DNA of 64,000 nt from an uncultured Hymenobacter sp. (GTDB taxonomy: Bacteria > Bacteroidota > Bacteroidia > Cytophagales > Hymenobacteraceae). The first letter of the stretch is position 1, and each line of letters starts with the position of its first letter. The translations under genes and the position numbers were made by a program. Below the pieces are notes generated by a model that saw only the letters and a program-made list of their open reading frames with translations, was not told the origin of the DNA and ran no database searches. The stretch covers positions 1-64,000 of the forward strand of contig CAJYPK010000016.1 in NCBI GenBank assembly GCA_913776615.1. Direction: 5' to 3'. This document shows, in pieces, positions 57,413 to 64,000 of the stretch.

Positions 57413-57862
57413 CTAGCGCTTAGCTGCGTCCAGTACGGTAATGTCGTTGCTCGTTTCGGGGAAGTTGAAGCGACCCCCCACGGCTTTTTTGCCGTTGACC
57501 CGGCATTCCCACGTGTAAGCTCCCGGCGTAGGTTGCGCCGCCAGGCCAGCCATGTTCTTGAAGTACTCCGGGTCGCTGGGCTCCGTCGGGAAAAAGACGT
57601 CCACGCCGTTTTCGCCCTTGGATACCTGCTTGGTGAGCATGAATTCCTGACCGGTTTTCTCGTTCTTCACGATGAAGTTCGCACTGTAGCCACCAAGCGC
57701 ATTGTACTTATCCAGAATGCCGAGCTTGATGTAGGGCGAGGTCGATACCATCCACGTCTGGGCGTGCGCGCTCGAAGCACTCAGGCTCCCAATCAGTAAA
57801 GCAGCTGCCGCTACACCGTGCCGCACCCAAGTGCTTTGAACAAGAGTAGAATAGTGTACCAT
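57413..57862 (-). CDS. Secreted protein of unknown function
   Basis: This 149-residue protein has a signal peptide ending near SSAHAQ (about residue 35). The mature domain (WMVSTSPYIKLGILDKYNALGGYSANF and on) is predicted beta-rich with one Cys in TWECRV. No family is recognised. The leader upstream (57863-57895) is a pure polypyrimidine tract on this strand. Its 3' end touches the 3' end of the plus-strand gene at 57412. Confidence 0.65.
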   Translation of the reverse strand: MVHYSTLVQSTWVRHGVAAAALLIGSLSASSAHAQTWMVSTSPYIKLGILDKYNALGGYSANFIVKNEKTGQEFMLTKQVSKGENGVDVFFPTEPSDPEYFKNMAGLAAQPTPGAYTWECRVNGKKAVGGRFNFPETSNDITVLDAAKR

Positions 57863-58033
57863 TTAGAGAAAAAAAGAAAGAAAAAAGAGAAGAAAGGCTT
57901 ACAAAGAATTAATAATGCGTAAACATGCAAAACTGCGGTCAATATAAGGGGCTAATGGATTACAATGCAACTCGTAACGCTTAAAAGTAGTTAAAATGCA
58001 GCAACAGCTTAACTTACTCCAACTATTCACTTT

Positions 58034-58369
58034 GTGACTCGCCGTCAGCAACTTGCCCAGGCTGCCGCGGAAGCCACCGCCCGCGCCCAGCAGTCGACCG
58101 ATACCCGCTGCGGCTTGTGCGAGCGCGCCGTGCAGCACACCAGCCGCCACCACCTCGTGCCCCGCGAAGAAGGCGGCCGCCACGGCGAAACGGTAAATCT
58201 GTGCCAGCCCTGCCACAGCAGTGTGCACCGGTTTCTGACAAACCGCGTCTTGGCCCAGCGCTACCACACTGTAGAAGCGTTGCGCGCCGCCGAAGAATTG
58301 CAGGGGTATCTTAGTTGGATTCGTAAAAACCGCGTGGAGAAGATTCGCAACCGGCGGGGAAGTAAATAA
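58034..58369 (+). CDS. HNH endonuclease-like protein
   Basis: This 111-residue protein starts at GTG 58034. The core reads CGLCERAVQHTSRHHLVPREEGG followed by NLCQPCHSSVHRF. This is a Cys4 zinc site around a His-His pair and a C-terminal His, as in HNH nucleases. Basic residues fill the C-terminus (IRKNRVEKIRNRRGSK). It ends two bases before the next gene, so the two are co-transcribed. A role in DNA or RNA cleavage is plausible but not shown. Confidence 0.8.
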   Translation: MTRRQQLAQAAAEATARAQQSTDTRCGLCERAVQHTSRHHLVPREEGGRHGETVNLCQPCHSSVHRFLTNRVLAQRYHTVEALRAAEELQGYLSWIRKNRVEKIRNRRGSK

Positions 58370-58371
58370 AC

Positions 58372-59463
58372 ATGAGTGAGCAGCAAGCAGCGGCTCCGGG
58401 CGAGCCGGCCCGGTATTTTGTGCCATTCGGGCAACTGCGGCGGCAGCCCACCATTGTGGTAGATAGCACGGGCCTGGGAGCGGCCCTCACGCTGGCGCAC
58501 TGGCGTGGGGCGGCTACGCCCCCGGCGCTGCGCGACGATACCAGCGCCGGCTCGTGCCTGCGGGCGTTGCACGCGCCGGCTACCCCGGGCCTCGCGGCCC
58601 GCGCCGTAACGGCCAACCATTTTGATATCGACGGCTTTATCGGCGTATGGGCGCTGCTGCACCCCGCGCTGGCGCTGGCCTACGAGCCCCTGTTGCGTCT
58701 CACGGCCACCCTGGGCGATTTCCGCGAGCTGGATTGGCAGCACCCGCTGGCCGAGCAGGCCTTGCAACTGGCCTGCTGGCTCAATGCCGAGGAAAAGGCC
58801 CGCTTTTACGAGCCCTTCGGCGCGCCCGCCCGGCGCCGGCGCGAAGACGAGGCGTCGGCCGAAAAGTTTGCCTGGTTTCTGCCCCGCTTTGCGGCGGTTT
58901 TGCAAAACCCGGAGCTGGGGCGGGCCAGCTGGGAGCCGGAGTTTTACCGGGTACAGCAGGCCGTGGCCGTGGTGCAGGGGCCGCTTTCCCAGCACACCAC
59001 CTATCCCGCAATTGGCCTCGTGGTGGTGCGCACGCCCCAGCCAGGACCGTACTACGCGCAGTTTGGCGCTACGGCGGGCTTCGATTGGGTGCTGAGCCTC
59101 TACGATGGCCAGCGCTACGAGCTGGAAGCCAAGTATACTACCTGGATTGATCTGGAAAGCCGCCCCACGCTTCCCCGCCTGGGGCTGGCCCCGCTGGCGG
59201 CGCGCCTCAACGAGCTGGAAAAAAGTGGCTACCGCTGGGCCGCCGATCCCCTTACCGATACCGGCCCACTGCTGCGCCTGACGGGCCGGGCGCTGTCGAA
59301 AGCCGAGCGCTACGCCGACCCGGATGGCCGGCCCATCTACGCCTCCTCGCTGGCACCCGGCACGGTAGAAAGCGAAGTAGTGGCCTTTCTGCAAAATAGC
59401 TACGCCACCGTGCAGCCCAAAAAATACTGGACCTGGGCCGAAATACGGAGCGTAGGAGTGTAG
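58372..59463 (+). CDS. DUF6687-like protein of unknown function
   Basis: This 363-residue soluble protein begins RYFVPFGQLRRQPTIVVDSTG, then TLAHWRGAATPPALRDDTSA, and has AVTANHFDIDGFIGVWALLHP (about 82). The His-Asp-Asp spacing in NHFDIDGF looks like a metal or phosphate site. The overall pattern resembles DUF6687 proteins; I am moderately sure of that name. Co-transcribed with the HNH gene just upstream. Function unknown. Confidence 0.65.
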   Translation: MSEQQAAAPGEPARYFVPFGQLRRQPTIVVDSTGLGAALTLAHWRGAATPPALRDDTSAGSCLRALHAPATPGLAARAVTANHFDIDGFIGVWALLHPALALAYEPLLRLTATLGDFRELDWQHPLAEQALQLACWLNAEEKARFYEPFGAPARRRREDEASAEKFAWFLPRFAAVLQNPELGRASWEPEFYRVQQAVAVVQGPLSQHTTYPAIGLVVVRTPQPGPYYAQFGATAGFDWVLSLYDGQRYELEAKYTTWIDLESRPTLPRLGLAPLAARLNELEKSGYRWAADPLTDTGPLLRLTGRALSKAERYADPDGRPIYASSLAPGTVESEVVAFLQNSYATVQPKKYWTWAEIRSVGV

Positions 59464-59545
59464 GGTAGGCTTTCGCCTGCTTACGTAAGGTCGGTCGCAG
59501 CTTTATCCGAGTCACCGGTTGCGCTTACGCCAGGCCGGCGGAAGC

Positions 59546-62500
59546 TTACCCGACGCAGTCGGTCTCGGTGCCGGTTACGTCGACTACGCGCACGGTGCTG
59601 TTGCCGCCCGCGCCGGGCTGTACTCTGATTTGGGTGCCGATGCGCTCTTTTAAATCGGCAACGTGTGAGATAATGCCAATCATCTTGCCCGAATGCTGCA
59701 AGCGCTCCAGCGCATCGAGGGCCGTGTTGAGCGAATCGGGGTCGAGCGTGCCGAAGCCCTCGTCGATAAACAGCGATTCGATACGGGCTTTATAGCCCGC
59801 TAGTTCGCTCAGCCCCAAGGCCAGGGCCAAGCTCACCAGGAAGCTCTCGCCACCCGAGAGCGAGGCCATGGGCCGCACGGTATCGGCCTGGTCGTGGTCG
59901 ATTATCTGCAATTCCAGGTTGCGATTAGGCGTTTTGAGGATGGTGTAGCGGCCCGTAAGCTGCCGCAACCGCAGGTTGGCCAGCCGGGCCAAGTGGCTGA
60001 GGGTAAGACCTTGGGCAAACTGGCTGAACTTATCTCCCTTGGCCGAGCCGATTTGTTCGGCCAAGTCTTGCCAGCGCTGTTGCTCCCGCTGGCGGGCGGC
60101 TAGCTGGCGCAGGCCCTCGGCCTGCTGCTGGCGCGCCGCGTCATCCTGGGTTAATTGGCTGGCGGCAGCCCCCAGGCGCTGGTGAAGCTTCTCGTTTTCG
60201 GTGTGCAGCTGGGCCAGCTCGGCCGAAAGGGCCGTGGTAGGCAAATGCGTGAGCGCCAGCTCGTGGTGCTGCGCCAAGTCGGCCGCGAGCTTGGCTTGAA
60301 GCTGCTGCGCCGCTTGCTGATCGGTGCGGTGCTGCTGGCGGCGTAGCGTTAGCTGTCGGGCTTCGGCTTCGGGGAGCAAAAGTGCCTGGGCCTCAGCAGC
60401 CGTAGCGAAGCCAGCCGCCGCGAGGGCGGCGGCTAGGTCGGCCTGGCGGGCCTGGTGAGTTGCTTGGTGCCGGTGCAGGTCGGCCTGGCGCTGGGCTAGT
60501 TTTTCGCGGGTGCCCGCCAGGGTGAGCTGCTGGTGCGTACGGGCTTCGTCGGCCTGCTGAGCGGCTTGGCTTAGCTGCTTGGTGGCTTGGTGCAGGCGCT
60601 CAGTTTCGGCGGCGGGATCGGGGCCGGCGTAGCGAGCCAGCCGGGCCGCCTGCTGGGCGTTGAGGGCCAGCTCGGCGGTGGCCAGGTCGGCGGCGGCCGC
60701 CGTGAGGCGGGCTTCATTGCGGGTCAGCTCCTCGGCCTGCGCCAGCTGGCGGGCCTGCAAGCCCGCCAGCTGGCTTTGTAGCCTGGCGCGGTCACGGGTC
60801 TGGTTGAGAAACGTATCGGCCCGCTCGTTGAGGGTAGCCAGCAGGCCATCGTAGGGCAGCGGGGCGGCTGGCAAGAGCAAGCCGTGAGGGTGGAGCAGCT
60901 GCTGAATGTCAGCGCGATAATTCGTGGCCTGCGCCCGGGCGTCGGCCAGGTCGGCCCCGAGGGGAATTAAATCCTGCTGGGCCTGGTGCCGGCGCTCGGC
61001 AGCCAGCTGGGCTTCTTGCTGGGCGCGCCGATGCTGCTCGCCCGCGGCGGTATGCTCGGCTTTCAGGCCCGCCAGCTGCTCGTTGAGGGCGGCCAGCTGC
61101 CGGCGGTCCTGGTCGGCCCGCGTTTGTTGTTCGGTAGTAGCCGCCAGGGCCTGGGCCACCGTCGCGGGGTCGGCCGCGGCTGAAATAGGGGGCAACAGCG
61201 TCGCGCCCAGGCTGGTGGCCTGGTGGTGAGCCTGGGCCGCTGCGGTGGTGGCCTCGTCGCGCTGGGCCAGTCGCTGCTCCTGGGCGTAGCGCAGGCGGGC
61301 CAGCGTTTGGCCGGCCTGCGCCAGCTCGGTATGCAGCTGCTGTAGCGCTGCCTGTTGCTGGCGCACGCGGTCTTCCTGCTCATCGGCCACCGCCGCAAAA
61401 TCGGGGGCAAAGGCGTGCTCGGCCGCCCCGCACAAGGGGCAGGGTTGCCCCGGTTGCAGTTGCTGGCGATGAGCGTTGAGGTCGGCCAGGGCCTGCTGGG
61501 TGCGTAGCTCGCGCTGGTAGCTTTCGAGTAAGCGCTGCCCATCAGCTTGGCGCTGAGCCAGGTGAGAGGCTGCCAGCTCGGCCCGGGCCAGCGCCGGGGC
61601 TTCCTGCTCGTGCTGCTGGGCGAGGGCCGCCGCCCGGGCCGCGTGGTCGTGGGCCGCCTGGGCCAGCGGGGCCAGGCGCTGCAACAGCCGCAGGCGAGCC
61701 GTCAGCGCGTCGTATTGCTGGTCGAGGGCCTGGGCATCGGCGCCCTGCAAGAGCGCCGTAACTTTCTCGCGGCAGGGCCGCCCCTGCTCCACGAGGGCCC
61801 GCTGCTGGCGCAGGGCTTCGGTGGCGGCCTGCTCGTGGCGCTGGTGGTCGGCAGTGGCCGCGGCCAGTTGCCGCAGCAGCGCCTTTTGCTGCGCCTCCAG
61901 GCCAGCCAGGTTTTTATTCACCGCTTCCAGATCGAGAAACTGCCGGGTGATTTCGCGCAGCTCCTCCGGTAGATTTTTCTCGTGGTCGTGGGTTAATAGC
62001 CAGCTTTCGAGCTCGACCTGACGCTGGGTCAGGTGGGCGAGCTCGCTGTTTTGCGTGTGCTGCCAAGTCTGCCGGGCGGTAGTGTGCGCGGCGTAGTCGC
62101 GGTCGTAGGTAGCGCGCTGCTCGGCCAAACGGTAGCGATTTTCCTTGATGCGGGCATCCTGCGCCAGCGCTTCCTGCAAAACCGGGTGCAGCCGGTCGGC
62201 CTCGGCCTGGGCCGTGGCCTGGCTGGCAATGGCGGCGGCGTGGGCCAGCTCGGCGGCGGTGGCGGCGGTAAGCTGGGCGGGGAGCTGCTGTTCCAGCAGC
62301 GCCAGTTCTTCGGTGTGGCGGCGCAGCTCCTGGTGAGCTTGCTCGCTCAAAGCCAAGGCGGTAGACAAGGCGGGAGCGGCCGCCCGCTCGTGGTCGGCAA
62401 GGCGCGCAAAAGCCGGTTGCAGCTGCTCGGCGGTGGCTTGCAGGGCGGCGACTTCGCGCTCGGCCTGGGCGAGCTGCTGGTCGAGCTGGTCGAGGATGGT

Positions 62501-63271
62501 GCGCCAGGCCAGGCAGGTGGTGAGCTCCTGCTGGTGCTGGTAAAGTAGCTCGGCCTCGTCGTGCAATATACCCAGCAGGTTTTCGAGGCGCTGGCGCTCT
62601 TCCTCGGGTAGCAGGCGGGTGGCGTGCAGGGTAGCTTCGAGTAGCTTGGTCTTGTGTTCTTCCTCCTTGGCTTTCTCAAAAGCCGCTATCGACAGCCGCG
62701 AGTAGATGCCGACGTTGGTCATCTTTTCGAGCAGGGCGCTGCGCTCGCGCTCGGGCGCGTGCAGAAAGCGCGCAAATTTGCCCTGGCTCAACAGCACGGC
62801 CTGCTCAAACTGCCCGAAGTCGAGCCCCGACAGCTCGCCCACGCGAGCCGGCACGGCTTCCTTGCCGCTAATGACTGCCTCGCCCGACGGACTGAAAACC
62901 AGGGTCATGGCGTCCTGACCCAGGCCGCCTTTGTCCTCGCCCCGCGTTTTACGCTTTACCTCCCAGCGCGAGCGGTAGCGCACGCGCCGGGCGAGGCCAG
63001 TGTCGGCATTGGTTTCGTACACCTCAAATTCGACCTCCGAAAACGCGTTGGGAGCGTGGCGGCTCACCATTTCGCCCACCTGGCGGTCGTGGCGCGGCAC
63101 CCGGCCGTAGAGCCCCACCGCGATGGCGTCGAGCAGCGTACTCTTGCCCGCCCCCGTGGGGCCGGTAATGGCAAATAATCCCGTGTCGGCCAGCGGTGCC
63201 GCGTCGAACCGGATGTGGTACGGGCCGGGCAGCGAGTTGAGGTTGGCAAAGCGCAGGCTGATAATCTTCAT
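59546..63271 (-). CDS. sbcC: SbcC-type nuclease ATPase (Rad50-like)
   Basis: This 1241-residue SMC-family protein powers the SbcCD nuclease, which opens hairpins and DNA ends. Walker A is GPTGAGKSTLLDAI (about 37-50). Long Gln/Ala/Leu coiled coils flank the zinc hook CPLC at about residue 610. The signature is LSGGESFLVSLALALGLSEL and Walker B is LFIDEGFGTLDPDSL. It follows sbcD in the same direction with a 111-bp gap. Palindromes are natural targets of SbcCD, and this genome segment is rich in them. Confidence 0.93.
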   Translation of the reverse strand: MKIISLRFANLNSLPGPYHIRFDAAPLADTGLFAITGPTGAGKSTLLDAIAVGLYGRVPRHDRQVGEMVSRHAPNAFSEVEFEVYETNADTGLARRVRYRSRWEVKRKTRGEDKGGLGQDAMTLVFSPSGEAVISGKEAVPARVGELSGLDFGQFEQAVLLSQGKFARFLHAPERERSALLEKMTNVGIYSRLSIAAFEKAKEEEHKTKLLEATLHATRLLPEEERQRLENLLGILHDEAELLYQHQQELTTCLAWRTILDQLDQQLAQAEREVAALQATAEQLQPAFARLADHERAAAPALSTALALSEQAHQELRRHTEELALLEQQLPAQLTAATAAELAHAAAIASQATAQAEADRLHPVLQEALAQDARIKENRYRLAEQRATYDRDYAAHTTARQTWQHTQNSELAHLTQRQVELESWLLTHDHEKNLPEELREITRQFLDLEAVNKNLAGLEAQQKALLRQLAAATADHQRHEQAATEALRQQRALVEQGRPCREKVTALLQGADAQALDQQYDALTARLRLLQRLAPLAQAAHDHAARAAALAQQHEQEAPALARAELAASHLAQRQADGQRLLESYQRELRTQQALADLNAHRQQLQPGQPCPLCGAAEHAFAPDFAAVADEQEDRVRQQQAALQQLHTELAQAGQTLARLRYAQEQRLAQRDEATTAAAQAHHQATSLGATLLPPISAAADPATVAQALAATTEQQTRADQDRRQLAALNEQLAGLKAEHTAAGEQHRRAQQEAQLAAERRHQAQQDLIPLGADLADARAQATNYRADIQQLLHPHGLLLPAAPLPYDGLLATLNERADTFLNQTRDRARLQSQLAGLQARQLAQAEELTRNEARLTAAAADLATAELALNAQQAARLARYAGPDPAAETERLHQATKQLSQAAQQADEARTHQQLTLAGTREKLAQRQADLHRHQATHQARQADLAAALAAAGFATAAEAQALLLPEAEARQLTLRRQQHRTDQQAAQQLQAKLAADLAQHHELALTHLPTTALSAELAQLHTENEKLHQRLGAAASQLTQDDAARQQQAEGLRQLAARQREQQRWQDLAEQIGSAKGDKFSQFAQGLTLSHLARLANLRLRQLTGRYTILKTPNRNLELQIIDHDQADTVRPMASLSGGESFLVSLALALGLSELAGYKARIESLFIDEGFGTLDPDSLNTALDALERLQHSGKMIGIISHVADLKERIGTQIRVQPGAGGNSTVRVVDVTGTETDCVG

Positions 63272-63382
63272 ACCTTAAAATTACGCCCTGGCCCGCGTGG
63301 TCGCGAACCGGGGCATTTTTCGGCGGCTACCCGGGGCCGGGCGTGGTCGGGGCAACGGCCGGCGGGCCGGCGGACGGCGGCG

Positions 63383-64000
63383 CTAAGCCGGTGCCTCGCC
63401 GCCCCAGGCCTGCGGGTCAGCCTCGGTCAGCAGTTGGCGCAGTTCCTGAAACGTGCTGGTGAGGGCAGCGGCGCGCTCGGGTGGCAGGCCCGCTACCCGG
63501 CGGCGAAACACCTCGTCTATCGTCAGCTCGTGCAACTGCTCGATGGGGGCAATGGCCTCGGCCCCTACGTTGGGGGCCTGGGTAAGCCGGTGGTGGCGCA
63601 CGCCGCGCGGGGCCAGCACTTGCTGGCGCTGCTCTTTGAGTACGAGCTGGATGCGGCGCTGTACCTCGGTGGTCGCCTCATCCGAATGCACGACTACATC
63701 GGCCCAGGCCACCAAGGAAAACGCCTCGTTGCTAAACGCCAGGATGGCGGCCTCTACCTCCTCCAGCGTACCGTGAAAGCGCTGGAGGCGGCGCGCAACG
63801 GGTACGGCCAGCGGCGTGATAACGGGTGCGCCAGCCCCGGCAAAATCCAGGAGCAGGACTTGCTGCTTGTCGTCGGCTTCGGTAAAAGATAGCGGTACCG
63901 GCGAGCCGGAGTAGCGGATGTGCGCCCGGCCGCCCACTACCTGCGGGCGGTGCAGGTGGCCCAGCGCCACGTAGTCGAAAATAGCCGGGAAGTGCTCGGC
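63383..64000 (-). CDS. sbcD: SbcD nuclease subunit, C-terminal part (cut by window edge)
   Basis: The open frame continues past 64000 and encodes the last 205 residues. FDYVALGHLHRPQ is the final metallophosphoesterase motif (GHLH), followed by IRYSGSPVPLSFTEADDKQQVLLLDF, which is diagnostic of SbcD/Mre11. The C-terminal capping region is normal. With SbcC it forms the Mn-dependent nuclease. Confidence 0.92.
   Translation of the reverse strand, partial: AEHFPAIFDYVALGHLHRPQVVGGRAHIRYSGSPVPLSFTEADDKQQVLLLDFAGAGAPVITPLAVPVARRLQRFHGTLEEVEAAILAFSNEAFSLVAWADVVVHSDEATTEVQRRIQLVLKEQRQQVLAPRGVRHHRLTQAPNVGAEAIAPIEQLHELTIDEVFRRRVAGLPPERAAALTSTFQELRQLLTEADPQAWGGEAPA

Overview
The window is a GC-rich chromosomal segment that most resembles Hymenobacter or a close relative (Bacteroidota, Cytophagales). 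The reasons are a Bacteroidota-type (subtype iii) type VI secretion block, -7 promoter boxes of the TAnnTTTG kind, a giant secreted protein with a type IX secretion C-terminal sorting domain, a fused DAHP synthase/chorismate mutase type II, and general protein similarity. The taxon is inferred from gene content; no 16S gene is present.

Layout. 1-127: tail of an IS5-like transposase. 166-4423: part of a T6SS-iii locus (TssO-, TssK- and TssN-like on minus, TssG-like on plus). 4548-5080: tRNA-Pro(TGG) and tRNA-Arg(TCT) with an HNH nuclease gene antisense between them. 5277-8100: gyrB facing a guanine deaminase gene. 8357-10567: penicillin-acylase-type hydrolase. About 10890-11259: a decayed RloB-like gene. 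11875-18405: 2176-residue surface/secreted protein. 18688-20286: cytochrome b plus sulfite-oxidase-fold molybdoenzyme. 20365-23811: small metabolic and unknown genes, including a lipoprotein with histidines in heptad register. 24083-33697: ABC1 kinase, then a polyphosphate block (ppk1, ppx, and a metallophosphoesterase fused to an outer-membrane barrel). 33902-36981: glycosyltransferase, MsbA-type ABC exporter, DoxX. 37172-39032: stress-type glycine-zipper protein and an unknown protein. 39250-45540: proline dehydrogenase, DAHP synthase/chorismate mutase, two paralogous lipoproteins, aroB and aroA. 46286-51359: lipoprotein glycosidase, small protein plus Opp/Dpp-type permease, GAF-PP2C phosphatase. 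51779-56689: O-antigen ligase, flippase and GT4 glycosyltransferase. 56828-59463: unknown proteins and a second HNH protein. 59546-64000: sbcC and the 3' part of sbcD.

The most unusual feature is not a gene. At least six sequence-unrelated repeat families form long inverted repeats in intergenic space, and they repeatedly sit flush against stop codons, and in two cases against start codons. In several genes the last residues and the stop codon are themselves written by the repeat. One family (tip ACCGCAGATTTAACGGAT) recurs at six loci and twice encloses a near-identical palindromic terminator core. Another is an 8-bp array with a TGA in every frame. At one locus two inverted arms share private variants, as expected if arms are homogenised or pairing is selected. 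No REP-type transposase was recognised in the window.
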